Positions 1 to 11,721 are shown, counted from the stretch's first letter. The stretch is 64,000 bases of DNA from Phocoena phocoena (GCF_963924675.1 NC_089238.1:44782879-44846878); one strand, 5' to 3'. Notes: generated by a model from the sequence alone, not told the origin. Numbers and translations: made by a program.

Positions 1-595
1 TTTTGTTATTGAGCTGCATGAGCTGCTTGTAAATTTTGGAGATTAAAGTTTTCTTTTTTTGTGACATCTTCATCTGGTTTTGGTATCAGGGTGATGGTGG
101 CCTCGTAGAATGGGTTTGGGAGTGTTCCTCCCTTTGCTATATTTTGGAAGAGTTTGAGAAGGATAGGTGTTAGCGCTTCTCTGAATGTTTGATAGAATTC
201 ACCTGTGAAGCCATCTGGTCCTGGGCTTTTGTTTGTTGGAAGATTTTTTAATCACAGTTTCAATTTCAGTGCTTGTGATTGGTCTGTTTATATCTTCTAT
301 TTCTTCCTGGTTCAGTCTCGGAAGTCTGTATTTCTAAGAATTTGTCCATTTTTTCCAGGTTGTCCATTTTATTGACATATAGTTGCTTGTAGTAATCTCA
401 TGATCTTTTGAATTTCTGCAGTGTTGTTACTTCTCCGTTTTCATTTCTAATTCTGTTGGTTTGAGTCTTCTCCCTTTCTTTCTTGATGAGTTTGTCTAAT
501 GGTTTATCAATTTTGTCTTCTCAAAGAACAAGCTTTTAGTTTTATTGATCTTTGCTATTGTTTCCTTCATTTCTTTTTCATTTATTTCTGATCTT
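1..595 (-). mobile_element. L1 ORF2 fragments, antisense
   Basis: Antisense L1 reverse-transcriptase region (ggtgatggtggcctcgtaga, gatagaattcacctgtgaag, ccatctggtcctgggctttt on +). The first 45 bases match a more 3' part of ORF2 and are joined by an internal deletion. It continues beyond the left edge. Confidence 0.85.
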
Positions 596-785
596 TTTTG
601 TTTTTTTTTTTGCAGTTGTGGCCTCTCCTGTTGTGGAGCGCAGGCTGCGGACGCGCAGGCTCAGTGGCCGTGGCTCACAGTCCCAGCCGCTCCGTGGCAT
701 GTGGGATCTTCCCAGACCGGGACAAGAACCCATGTCCCCTGCATCGGCAGGCAGACTCTCAACCACTGCACCACCAGGGAAGCTC
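596..785 (-). mobile_element. CHR-type SINE
   Basis: Antisense: starts with the T-run of its tail at 600 and ends ccaccagggaagctc. Inserted in the L1. Confidence 0.9.
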
Positions 786-1084
786 TAGCTACTCATTTTG
801 ATGTGTGATTATTTCGTTTTTCTAAAACTCATAATACATTCTAATTCATTAGCTCTAAGTCTTAATTTATCAAAAGCATATGATTTTTTTTATTGGAACA
901 GGAGTCATCCAAAGTCCCAGACTATATCACCGGTCATTTTCTTTAAAACCATTTGTGATTCTAGGCTTATCATTTCCCCATTTGTAAAATAAAATAATGA
1001 TAATAATAGACCCTTCTGAAGAAAGGTTCTAATGGTATTTTTACGCCCTTTGAAAGGCAGCTAAGTACTCTTGTTTGTTCTCAG

Positions 1085-1279
1085 ATGAGCAGTATACATG
1101 GGTGCTGACTCCAGAGAGCCTGCAGTATGGGGTTGGCACCTACTACATAACAGCCCTGTTGAATAGAAGAAGCAAGGAGGGTGCCCAGCAGATGCCCGCC
1201 CTGTTTCTGGTGGTCCCTGTCGTCACCCAGTGTTATTTCTGGGACAGCAGCAACCACGTGGAGGAGCAGCGGATGCCAG
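1085..1279 (+). pseudogene. PKD1L3: PKD1L3 exon: end of GAIN domain, start of GPS, 1-bp deletion
   Basis: A 195-bp block preceded by cag and followed by gtcaga. It is open in its first frame and reads TWVLTPESLQYGVGTYYI, then TQCYFWD, the start of a GPS motif. After about 1257 the conserved Trp and Cys of the GPS (W-R-S-S-G-C-Q) are readable only in another frame, so one base is missing near 1257-1258. This is the most upstream PKD1L3 block in the window. Confidence 0.85.
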
Positions 1280-1623
1280 GTCAGAAGCTGCCCACTTGTG
1301 CCGCTCTCCCACCTCGGCTGGCAGTAAACTCAGTGCTCTGTCATCTCATTTGGGGCGGCCCAGAAAGCAAAAGCATTGGAAGGGAAATAAATCAGCCTGG
1401 TTAAAAGGAGGAGGCGTGTGTGTGGTGTGCTGAGAGAACGTGTCTCTTTGGAGCAGCCTTCTGCTTTAGATTTGTCATTTTTCCCCAAACATTAGTCTGG
1501 GGTGAATCTGACAATCTACATAAAGTAAGACAAGTGGTATATGGAAGCTGATCAATTCTACAAGTACTAAATATGCGGAGGGTAAAATGAGGCTGACTTT
1601 CTGCTACATAAAAGAGAACTTTT

Positions 1624-1775
1624 ATTGCTTCTTGGCCTTTTGGCTAAGATCAAGTGTAGTATCTATTTATATCAATTTAATATCTGATACAGCCTCTATT
1701 CAAGGACAATATAGCAACTGGATTTTTGGAGCAGGGAGTTGGAATAGGAGCTTGGTCCATCCACTCCAAAAAAAA
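1624..1775 (+). pseudogene. RNU2: U2 snRNA retropseudogene, 3'-truncated with A-tail
   Basis: It opens attgcttcttggccttttgg, then ctaagatcaagtgtagtatc, tttaatatctgatac and ggatttttggagcaggga, all near-exact U2 5' half motifs including the branch-site recognition and Sm regions. It ends at ccactcc (about U2 nt 145), followed by a run of A. Short direct repeats (aaaagagaactttt before 1623, aaaaaagaactttt after) mark LINE-mediated insertion. Substitutions and truncation make it non-functional. Confidence 0.88.
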
Positions 1776-2007
1776 GAACTTTTGTACTTAAAAATAAGCT
1801 AACAGATTCGTGTACATTCTAAGCCAGGTGGGGACAGACTGTCACTTCTGCAATTACTGCCTCGTTCCAGGTGTCTGACCGCTTTAAAAGGGTGCTGTAC
1901 ATTTTCACACTAGTGGTCCTGTGAGATCCTGTCTGGTTTCATGTGCACAAAGAATGGGCCGTAAATGTCTGGAAATCCTGAGGCAGCTCCTCCTGAAAGA
2001 TCTGATA

Positions 2008-2342
2008 GGGCTTCCCTGGTGGCGCAGTGGTTAAGCATCCACCTCCCAATGCCGGGGACACGGGTTTGATCCCTGGCCGTGGAAGATCCCACATGCCACA
2101 CAGCAGCTAAGCCTGTGCTCCACAACTACTGAGCCTGCGCTCTAGAGCCCACGAGCCACAACTACTGAAGCCCACGAGCCACAACTACTGAGCCCGCGTG
2201 CCTAGAGCCCATGCTCCGCAACAAGAGAAGCCACCGCAATGAGAAGCCCGCGCACCACAACAAAGTAGCCCCGGCTCGCCACAACTAGAGAAAGCCCGCG
2301 TGCAGCAATGAAGACCAAAGACAGCCAAAAATAAAAACAAAT
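2008..2342 (+). mobile_element. CHR-type SINE, long form
   Basis: Begins gggcttccctggtggcgcag, with the repeated cacaactactgagcc body and a gccaaaaataaaaac end. Confidence 0.92.
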
Positions 2343-2879
2343 ACATTTTTTCTTTTAATGTGAGAGAGTGTTATCCAGATCGAGAATACAAGGAAAGAGG
2401 ATTCCTTGGAAGGCTTCCGCACCATTCTTGCAACCCCTCAGACTGGGAGCTTGTTAAAATGCAGAGTCTGTCGCAGTAAGTTGGGGCGGCCGGAGAATCT
2501 GCCTTCTGACAAGTGTCCAGTGCTGCTCGGCAGGGAAACCCCACGGAGTAGCAAGTTGGGGGAGATTTTCTTTTCTCCCAGCAGTGGCCACCCACTGCAA
2601 AAGGCATCAGGACATTTCCTGCCTCCTTGAAGCCTTTGTTATTTGGACTCCATGAAAGTATCAGAACTCAGAGTGCACGATGAGAATTCCTCCAACGGCC
2701 AGAAGTGGACTGGGAACGTAACCTTGTTCTGTGGAAGGAAATCAGTCATCCTGACAGCATTTTAGGCTTTTCATCTACAAAATCAGGTGTGGAATTGGTA
2801 CCTTCCATTCATTTGCTTAGTGACATTTTAAAAGATATCTTTTATAAAGAAATGTTACAATATATGAAAAGTTATAGGG

Positions 2880-3745
2880 AGTAATATGATTAAAAAATTA
2901 AAGACACCACTCAGCTTTATCGCAAAGTTTGTATTTTGCTGTATTTAGTTCAAGTATTTTAAAATTTTAAAAAACACTGGGATAATGGAAGATCTGGATC
3001 TATCCCTCTCCAACCTCATTTCCTCATTCTTACCAAAGGGTCACCCCTGACTGGAATTTGGTATATGTGTTCATTCCTTTTCTTTTAAAGGATCAAACTT
3101 TTCTTTTTTAATGTATTTATTTGGCTCCATTGGGTCTTCATTGCTGCACGCGGGCTTTCTCTGGTTGCGCCAAGCGGGGGCTCTTCATCGCGGTGCACAG
3201 GCCTCTCATTGCGGTAGGTTCTCTTGTTGCGGAGCATGGACACTAGGCGCCTGGGCTTCAGTAGTTGTGGCATACAGGTGCAGTAGTTGTGGCTTGCGGG
3301 CTCTAGAGCACAAGCTCAGTAGTTGTGGCGCATGGGCTTAGTTGCTCCGTGGCATGTGGGATCTTCCCTGACCAGGGATCTAACCCGTGTCCCCTGCATT
3401 GGCAAGCGGATTCTTAACCACTGCGCCACCAGAGAAGTCCAGCAGCCCAGTAGTTTGCCTCTACTTACTTACTTATTTGTTTGTTTGTATGTTCTGCTGT
3501 TACTGGACACACAGGTTGTTCTGATATCTCCTAGTTGTAAACAGTGTTGACAGGGACATCCTTTTTCACGTTTCCTTGTGCATATGTGCAAAATTCCCCC
3601 AGGATATACATTCAGAGCTGGAATCACAGGATTCAAGGAGTTTTGCTTCTTCGATTTTACTAGATGTTGCCAAGCTGCTGTGCCCATCAGTTGTCCCACT
3701 TTACACCAGCAGAGAATAAGCGATCAGCCCTTGTTTCCCAAATCT
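2880..3745 (-). mobile_element. Old L1 3' region, antisense, split by a SINE
   Basis: Flanks of the SINE (2880-3101 and 3441-3745) read like an antisense old L1: ctgttactggacacacagg, ccaggatatacattcagagc. Divergent, so assignment is moderate. Confidence 0.5.
3102..3440 (-). mobile_element. CHR-type SINE, long form
   Basis: Antisense: ttggctccattgggtcttc start, ccaccagagaagtcc end. Inserted in old L1 sequence. Confidence 0.92.
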
Positions 3746-3816
3746 AAATGCCTATGTTTGTTTTACATGCGTCCTTTTTTTAGCGCGCCAGTTAGAATCA
3801 ACGTCTTGACTGCTAG

Positions 3817-4052
3817 TCCACGCTGGGCCACAGAGCCCACTTTGGAGGACACAGTGTCTGTGTAACCACCTGACCTACTTGGGCGGCGATTTCTTCATTG
3901 TGCCTCGGGCAGTGAAAGTGGAAGACACAGTTGAGCTGTTCCTTCGTGTGACCAGCAACACCATCGGGGTGTCCCTGCTGGCCAGCCTTATTGGAGTCTA
4001 TATGCTCATTTTTGTGTGGGCTTGGAGAAAGGACCAAGCAGATATGCAGAAG
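3817..4052 (+). pseudogene. PKD1L3: PKD1L3 exon: GPS end and first transmembrane helix
   Basis: In the ancestral frame it reads C-L-C-N-H-L-T, the closing GPS motif, then GGDFFIVPRAVKVEDTVELF and a hydrophobic stretch (GVSLLASLIGVYMLIFVWAW) that is the first membrane helix, ending RKDQADMQK before gtgatg. The frame is open from about 3816 to the donor. The acceptor is uncertain: the candidate at 3815-3816 does not give a clean phase with the previous block, so an extra indel may sit at the border. Confidence 0.85.
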
Positions 4053-4152
4053 GTGATGAGACTTTGATTCCAAAAACTTTGCCACAATGTCTTAAATATG
4101 TGGAACAAGATGAAAAAAAAACAAAAACCCTTCATCAAAAGAGGCAGGTAGG

Positions 4153-4362
4153 GGGCTTCCCTGGTGGCGCAGTGGTTGAGAGTCCGTCTGCCGATGCAGG
4201 GGACACAGGTTCGTGCCCCGGTCCGGGAAGATCCCACATGCCCGCGGAGCGGCTGGGCCCATGAGCCATGGCCGCTGAGCCTGCGCGTTCGGAGCCTGTG
4301 CTCCGCAACGGGAGGGGCCACAACAGTGAGAGGCCTGCGTACTGCAAAAAAAAAAAAAAAAA
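4153..4362 (+). mobile_element. CHR-type SINE, short form
   Basis: gggcttccctggtggcgcag to an A-run. Flanked by a gaggcaggtaggg-like duplication that is also present after the next SINE. Confidence 0.93.
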
Positions 4363-4378
4363 GAGGAGACAGGTAGGG

Positions 4379-4673
4379 ACTTCTCTGGTGGCGCAGTGGT
4401 TAAGAACCCGCCTGCCAATGCAGCAGACACGGGTTAGATCCCTGGTCCAGGAAGATCACCACATGCCACAAAGCAACTAAGCCCCTGAGCCACAACTACC
4501 GAAGCCCACGTGCCTAGAGCCTGTGCTCCGCAACAAGAGAAGCCACCGCAATGAGAAGCCCACACACCACAACGAAGAGTAGCCCCCGCTCACCGCAACT
4601 AGAAAAAAGCCCACGTGCAGCAACGAAGACCCAATGCAGCGAAAAATAAATAAATTAAATTAATTTTAAAAAA
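4379..4673 (+). mobile_element. CHR-type SINE, long form
   Basis: Starts acttctctggtggcgcagtg directly after the target repeat of the previous SINE; ends in an A/T-rich tail and gaggtaggtag. Confidence 0.92.
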
Positions 4674-4977
4674 AGAGGTAGGTAGCATGGTAGTCGGTAG
4701 TGTAAGAATTCAAGTGGGGCTTCTCTTAAATTTCTCGTCATATCTTCTGGCTCAAGGCCCAGGGACTTAACTCTTTATCTCCATTTCTTTTCTTTTAGCC
4801 AAGGTTGAACCCTCATATGATTCATTTAGGTTGGGAATAAGCCAAAAGAAAACACCCAGAGAACTTAACTGTAATCAAATGCAAGTTTATCTCACTTAAT
4901 ACATTGGATATGAAAATTATGTGTAAGTCAAGTTATAATTTAATGTAACGGCAATATATAGGAAACCTGTAAGTGAT

Positions 4978-5333
4978 CTTTATTTATTTTTGGCTGCTTT
5001 GGGTCCTCGTTGCTGCGCGCAGGCTTCCTCTAGTTGCGGCGAGCGGGGGCTACTCTTCATGGTGGTGTGAGGGTTTCTCATTGTGGTGGCTTCTCTCGTG
5101 GCGCAGCACGGGCTCTAGGCACGTGGGCTTCAGTAGTCGTGGCACGCAGGCTCAGTAGTTTCTCCCGCGGGCTCAATAGTTGTGGCCCGCGGGCTCTAGA
5201 GTGCAGGCTCTGTAGTTGTGGCGAACGGGCTTAGTTGCTCCGCAGCATGTGGGATCTTCCGGGATCACGGCTCGAATCTATGTCCCCTGCATTGGCAGGC
5301 AGATTCTTAACCACTGTACCACCAGGGAAGCCC
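4978..5333 (-). mobile_element. CHR-type SINE, long form
   Basis: Antisense: ttttggctgctttgggtcct to accaccagggaagccc. Confidence 0.92.
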
Positions 5334-5908
5334 AGAATCTTTATTTTGAAACAAAAAAAATTCCTTTGATGACAGCTTCTTTCTAACTTCTGTTCTATAT
5401 CTTATTCTTAAATTTTCCTACATGTGGAAATTCTAGAATACACAAAATATCTGTTTCTTTATGGCTGTTGGTCTAGAATTACCATTTTTAGTAAATAAAA
5501 ATACAAGACTGTTAAATTTGAATTTCAAATAGTGAATGCATTTTTAGTATAAGTATGATCCCAAATTATTCATCATTTGTCTGAAATTCACAGTTAACTG
5601 TGTGCCCTGTATGTTATCTGATAACCCTTTCTGGGTGGGTGGGAGGTGGAGATATTTAGAGGTCCAAGACCCGATCAGTTGATTCCATGAATATTTCATT
5701 TTAGAGACATAAACTCTGGACTGTCAGCCCTTATTCCCCCCTTTTGTCACTTAACTTAGGTCTACTTATCTGTACATCTTCTCCCCACACCTCACCCTTT
5801 CTTGCCACAGAGCTGCCGCAGTGCATCCTCCTGTTTCTAGCTGGAGAAGGCAGGGGTCTATGCTAAGTGAAGATCGGCTAGTTTTCTTGGTTCTGTTTTT
5901 TCCTACAG
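5334..5908. other. PKD1L3 intron, nothing recognised
   Basis: Unique-looking intron sequence with no repeat or motif I can name. Confidence 0.5.
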
Positions 5909-6008
5909 GTGAGGGTCACTGTCCTGGCTGATAATGACCCCAGCTCCCAATTCCACTACCTTATTGAGGTCCATGGGCTATCGAAGAAGGGCTGCTACAA
6001 CAGCTAAC
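5909..6008 (+). pseudogene. PKD1L3: PKD1L3 exon: start of PLAT domain, 2-bp deletion
   Basis: Acceptor tcctacag, donor gttagt. It starts VRVTVLADNDPSSQFHYLIE, the first PLAT strand region. The following residues expected in this family (G-Y-R-R-x-A-A-T-T-A) are readable only in a shifted frame after about 5972. The block is 100 bp, so two bases appear to be lost. The unshifted frame stops at TAA 6005-6007. Confidence 0.85.
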
Positions 6009-6291
6009 GTTAGTGAAATAAATGTTCCTCATTTGTTACTTGGTGTCTTCTGCCATGTGAGGTACAGTCTGACTTGGTAATATCCCTGTGTCCACTTGTC
6101 CTTTACAAGGATCCCAGACAGTGATCTTTCCTGGTTCTAAACTGTACACCTGAAGAGCTCTTTCTGCTTGTCTCAGACCCCAAGACTTCATTTAATTGCA
6201 GTTTTCTCTGTCCTCATCTTTCTCCTTAGAGATAAACCAAAAGAATCACGTTATAACTTCCTATACCGTATCTTTCATTGTCACGTTTTAG

Positions 6292-6471
6292 GTGGTTATC
6301 ACCCTTTATGGATCAGAGGGGCAGAGCGAACCCCCATCATCTTTGTGATTCCCAGAAAGCAGTCTTTGAACGAGGGGGACTGGATGTCTTCCTCCTGGGC
6401 ACTCCGTCTTCTCTGTGGGAATTACACAGCCTGCAGCTCTGGCATGACAGTTCTGACGTCAGCCCTTCTTG
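6292..6471 (+). pseudogene. PKD1L3: PKD1L3 exon: PLAT core, 1-bp insertion in a C run
   Basis: Acceptor tttag, donor gtaagt. It reads VVITLYGSEGQSE, then five C residues at 6331-6335. One C must be removed to reach P-H-H-L-C-D-S-Q-K-A-V-F-E-R-G-G-L-D-V-F and the PLAT motif LHSLQLWHD. The unshifted frame stops at TGA 6346-6348. Confidence 0.88.
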
Positions 6472-7300
6472 GTAAGTACCCGTATCAGGCTGGCATGTTG
6501 CTTCTTCTCTGTGGATCTTTAGCATTCTGGGGAAAGACCTGCGTGGCTTTATGATAAATAACTATAATGCTTTGGGTCAAATAGTAACAAATGACTGTTA
6601 GATTTTAGTTTCAGAGCTGTCTACACAGAAGAAACCCTGGAAGGACATATGGAAAATTAACAACACGATTTTTTACGAGTGGTAGAATGATAGATTTTTT
6701 TTTCCATTAAATGCTGTCATGATGGTGAACAGCAAATAATAACAATGAAATAGTGCCCGAAAGTACCGTAAATCGAAAGTATCTCTAAATATGAAAACTA
6801 TCTTCAAAGAGTAAATTTAGTAAATGACTATATACTGAATATACTTTGGGTTAAAATGAAGAGCTTAAGGAGAGGGGAAGGAACGGAATTACAGTGTGGG
6901 ATGTGCCTAGAGAGTTAGAGAGACAAGCGGTCAGTGATGAGTGTGTGTGCCCTGTGCTAGATCCAGATGATTCTGCATCCTCCTTCGGCAACACTCTAAG
7001 AATTAGGAGAGGAGGGTGGAGAAATTATTGAATAGATGATGAAAATTAAGGTTGAGGATTATTGGCTTGTTGGGATTAGGAAAAAAGAAGGGAATGAAGT
7101 CAAAGGTCTCAGGCCGGTATTCAAACAAGTCAGTTGCTGAATACTGGCCCCCTGAAAACAGTATGCTGCTTGCCTAAAATTGATAGCAAAAGAAGTCCTT
7201 CCCTGCTAGGCTAGATGCACCAGCCACTAGGCCAGGATAGCCTGATAAGCTGCTTGCTGCTTGCATTCTGTTCAGGTATCTACAAAGCGGTTTGTTGCAC
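6472..7300. other. PKD1L3 intron, nothing recognised
   Basis: AT-rich sequence with no clear coding or repeat signature. Confidence 0.5.
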
Positions 7301-8100
7301 TATTATTCCACTTTCATTTATAAATAATGTATAATAAGCACTTGAAAGATACTCAGCATCATCAGTCATCAGGAAATGCAAATTCAAACCACAATGATAG
7401 CACTAAACGCCCACCAGAATGACTGAAATTAAAAAGTCTAACAAAACCGGGATTTGGTGGGGGGGGGCAGTTAGGGCTCTCACACACCGCTGGTGGCGTG
7501 TAAAATGGCACAGCTGTGGTGCAGGACAGTCTGGCGGTTTCTTGTAAGGTTAAACGTACCTTGACCATATGACCCAGAAATTCCACTCCTAGTTATTTAC
7601 CCAAGGTCAATGAAAACATATGTCCATTCTGACACATGTGCATAGCAGCTTTATGAATAATGGCCCCAAGCTGGAAACAACACAAACGTCCATCAGGTGA
7701 ATGAATAAACAGATGTTGGTATGTTCATTCGATGGAATCTTACGACAAAAAAGAGCCATCTGCTGAGACACACAGCAGTGTGGATGGATCTCAGAAAACA
7801 TGACGCTGAGCGAAAGAAGCCAGACGCAGAAGGAGACATGCTGTACGACTCCACATAGATGAAATTCTAAAAACAAACTGCTCTATAGAGACAGAAAGCA
7901 GATCAGTGCTCACCTGAAGCCAAGGGTGAGCTTGAGGGGGGCTGACTGGGAAAGGCACAAGGGAACTTTTCAGGGGGATGACGGTGGTGCTTAGTACCCA
8001 AGTGTATACATTTGTCAAAATGCATTGAATTTTGTACGTTTTCAATGGGTGCCCTTTATCACATGTAAATTATACCACAGCAAATTTGTTTTTTTAAAGT
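7300..8100 (+). mobile_element. Old L1 (L1M-type) 3' end, sense
   Basis: Family landmarks in order: catcaggaaatgcaaattca, ttgaccatatgacccagaaa, tcatttcatggaatct-like text, and acgactccacatagatgaaa, ending in ttataccacagcaaattt. Heavily mutated. Confidence 0.8.
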
Positions 8101-8675
8101 ATGTGTATAGGAAAACGTCTAGCGCTATATACACTAAATTGTTACCAATAGTTATTGCCGGGTAGTAGGATTATGAATTTTTAAGTTTTTCTTCAGGGTA
8201 CTTGTAGGTATTTCCAAAATTTTTTAACAATAAATTTGTATTTTATAATTATTGGAAGTACATTTTTTAATTTAAGGAGCTATTGTTCGTGGGTGGTGCC
8301 ATAGAATTCTGTCAAGAGAGTTGTAAACAGGTGCCACATGGTTGCTTTGTCGTTCTGAGTCCCTAAGTAACTGCAATGGGCAGAACCATCGAGAACCCCT
8401 CCCACCACCAATTAACCCATGATATGCATGTAACATGAAGAAGAAATAAACCTTTGGGTTTTTTTTTAAAAACTATTTCTCTTAGAGGAAACACTTAAAG
8501 GAATTCACACCTATATAATATTTTCCACTTTTCTTACTCTTATCACTGGTTTATATCAATTCTAATTTTATATGTGGTCTTTAATTATAATATTTTTAAA
8601 CTCATAATGACTTTATGCTCCTCAGGGATAGAGATGCTGTCTTATTCATATTTGTATTCTCAAAAGCTCATACAG
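8101..8675. other. PKD1L3 intron, AT-rich, probable old LINE remnant
   Basis: The first 180 bp resemble a LINE 3' end (gttaccaatagttattgccg, attttttaacaataaatttg). The rest shows nothing I can name. Confidence 0.35.
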
Positions 8676-8886
8676 GGGCTTCCCTGGTGGCGCAGCGGTT
8701 GAGAGTCCGCCTGCCAACACAGGGAACACGGGTTCGTGCCCCGGTCCGGGAAGATCCCACATGCCGAGGAGCGGCTGGGCCCGTGAGCCATGGCCGCTGG
8801 GCCTGCGCGTCCGGAGCCTGTGCTCTGCAACGGGAGAGGCCACAACAGTGAGAGGCCCGCGTACCGCAAAAAAAAAAAAAAAAAAA
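8676..8886 (+). mobile_element. CHR-type SINE, short form
   Basis: Complete, with an A-tail. Target duplication aaagctcatacag at 8664-8676 and 8884-8897. Confidence 0.95.
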
Positions 8887-9396
8887 GCTCATACAGTGCC
8901 AAAAGTATAGTAGGACTCAATAAATATTTGTTACAATTGGTAATTACAGTCAATATTGTAACAATAAATATTTGTTACAATTAAATTCTCAGAGTTACCT
9001 GTTCACCTCTAGAGCTTCGTATCTGCTTGTTATTAAGGCTCTTTTGAAGACTTTCTTTAGTCAACATTTGCTTTTCTTTCTTTAATTGCAAAAGTAATAG
9101 CTGTTTGAATGCAAAAAACTTGGAAAACACAGAAAAGCAAAAGAACTACCCACCCCCAATAAAAAACAGACGGCCAGCATTTTTTCTTAGGAAATGATAA
9201 TGCTTTCTATATCTTTCTACTGGTCATACTGAATGCATTAACTAGATTTTTTCTAACACACATTAGAGTCTCTGTTTCTCTTCTGTATGAAAGAATAAGA
9301 GAATAAAAGCACAAAAAAACCCATGACTAGTTTCTCACCAATCAGAAAATGAGTATTTTCTCCTTTTTTATACTTTGCTCTTAAATGAAAGCTTTA

Positions 9397-10290
9397 ACAG
9401 TAGCTAAATTTGTTTTTTTTGTTCCACAGGCTGCAGGATTGTAGTTCTTGCTTCTGCTGTCTGCTCTCTGGTGGATGAGGCTATCTAAGAGGCTTGTGCA
9501 AGTTTCCTGGTGGGAGGGACTGGTGGTGGGTAGAGCTGGCTGTTGCTCAGGTGGGCAGAGCTCAGTAAAACTTTATCCACTTGTCTGCTGATGGGTGGCG
9601 CTGGGCTCCCTCCCTGTTGGTTGTTTGGCCTGAGGCGACCCAACCCTGGAGCCTACCCGGGCTCTTTGGTGGGGCTAATGGCAGACTCTGGGAGGGCTCA
9701 CGCCAAGGAGTACTTCCCAGGACTTCTGCTGCCAGTGTCCTTGTCCTCATGGTGAGCCACAGCCACCCCCTGACTCTGCAGGAGACCCTCCAACAGCAGC
9801 AGGTAGGTGTGGTTCAGTCTCCTATAGAGTCACCACTCCTTCCCCTGGGTCCCAGTGCGCACACTACTTTGTGTGTGCCCCCCAAGAGTGGAGTCTCTGT
9901 TTCCCCCAGTCCTGTCAAAGTCCTGCAATCAAATCCCACTAGCCTTCAAAGTCTGGTTCTCTAGGAATTCCTCCTCCCGTTGCCGGACCCCCAGGTTAGG
10001 AAGCCTGACGTGAGGCTCAGAACCTTCACTCCAGTGGGTGGAGTTCTGTGGTCTGAGTGTTCTCCAGTCTGTGAGTCGCCCACCCAGCAGTTATGGGACT
10101 TGATTTTATTGTGATAGCGCCCCTCCTACCGTCTCACTGTGGCTTCTCCTTTGTCTTTGGATGTGGGTATCTTTTTTGGTGAGTTCCAGCGTCTTCCTGT
10201 CGGTGATTGTTCAGCAGTTAGTTGTGATTCCTCCCAAGAGGGAGTGAGCGCACATCCTCCGACTCCGCCATCTAGCAGTAGCTAAGTTTA
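9397..10290 (-). mobile_element. L1 5' UTR-only insertion with A-tail and target duplication
   Basis: Antisense. On the - strand it starts agatggcggagtcggagga, the L1 5' end, at 10273, runs through about 850 bp of L1 5' UTR and stops at cctgcagcctgtggaac, followed directly by an A-run (T-run 9412-9420 on +). No ORF1, ORF2 or 3' UTR is present. The repeats acagtagctaaattt (9398-9412) and gcagtagctaagttt (10276-10290) flank it. Confidence 0.8.
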
Positions 10291-11018
10291 AATCAAATGC
10301 AGCTTAGTCACCTGTGATTTTATAAACTGCCTCAGTAAGAGAGTCCCAGAAATATTTTAGCTTTAAAGCAATCTGTACTCCTAGCACAGAAAATAATTTC
10401 CAACTAAAATTAAGCAAGACTTTTGACCAGAGAGATTTGAATGGTTTCACAGAGACGCTTGGGGAAGTAGCATCCTTCCAGTAAAGGAGGAGATTAGCTG
10501 ACTAGGTACAGATGAAGTCAAACAGGCTGAACGACTAGGGGTCCCCGAGGACAAGTTCGTTGACGATTGAAATTAGGGGAGAAGGTAGACACATGGTAAA
10601 ACACTGTGGTTGGAAAGAGGATGCAACTTCAGGGCCTGTGGCTCTGAAGCCAAGACGAAGCCACAGACCCAAATAGGACAAGTCATTAATATAGACATTA
10701 AAGACCACTCCCCACCTCACCCCCCAAAGACACCCCCTCAGACCCTGGTAATTAAAGATAGAGGCAGATAGGATGCTTACAGAGGTGGCAGGGCACCGTC
10801 ACATGTGGCACAAGAAAACTTATAGAATACAAACACACACTGAACTATTCCTAGGTTATGGAAGTCTGCATTCTGGTGTTTGGTACATGAACACCCTTAG
10901 AGGCTGGGAAGGAAAAAACGGGATCAGCTCTGGTTTCTTTAATTCTTGCCTAATGATGAAACAGAATCCATTTACTTGGATACTCACTGTCAGTGAAAAA
11001 TTACTTCTTTTTTAAATT
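10291..11018. other. PKD1L3 intron, nothing recognised
   Basis: Unique-looking sequence with no repeat or exon signature. One C/A-rich stretch at 10698-10740. Confidence 0.5.
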
Positions 11019-11302
11019 CATTTTTATTGCAGTATAATTGACATACAACTTTATATTAGTTTCAGATCTACAACATAATAATTCGAGGTTTGTATATATT
11101 GTGAAATCACCACCACCGTAAGTCTAGTTAACAACTGTCACCATACGTAGTTAACAGAATTTTGTTTTTCTTGTGCTGAAAGCTCTTAAGATCTACTCTT
11201 GTAGCAATTTTCAAATATGCAACACAGTATTATTAACTATAGTCACCATGCTGTACATTACATCCCCATGACTTGATAATTTTATAACTGGAAGTTTGTA
11301 CC

Positions 11303-11570
11303 TTTTGACTCCCTTCCCCTGGTTCACCCAGCCCTCCACACCCCACCTCTGGCAACCACTAATCTGTTCTCTGTATCTATGAGCTCCGTTCTGGTTTTGT
11401 TTTTTTTTTCTTTAAACCTATGTGATGAACTCTGGTTTTGACTCCCTTCCCCTGGTTCACCCAGCCCTCCACACCCCACCTCTGGCAACCACTAATCTGT
11501 TCTCTGTATCTATGAGCTCCGTTCTGGTTTTGTTTTTTTTTTTCTTTAAACCTATGTGATGAACTCTGGT
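11303..11570. repeat. Tandem duplication, unit about 133 bp
   Basis: The segment from ttttgactcccttcccctgg to gatgaactctggt occurs twice in a row, nearly identical (the T-run differs by one base). Confidence 0.92.
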
Positions 11571-11576
11571 GTGTTG

Positions 11577-11721
11577 TTTATTTATTTATTTTTGGCTGCA
11601 CTGGTTCTTAGTTGCAGTATGCAGACTTCTTAGTTGCAGCACATGGGATCTAGTTCCCCGACCAAGGATTGAACCTGGGCCCCCTGCGTCTTACCCACTG
11701 GACCACCGGGGATATCCCTGG
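11577..11721 (-). mobile_element. CHR-related SINE, short divergent form
   Basis: Antisense: ttggctgcactggttcttag to accaccggggatatccc. Confidence 0.85.
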
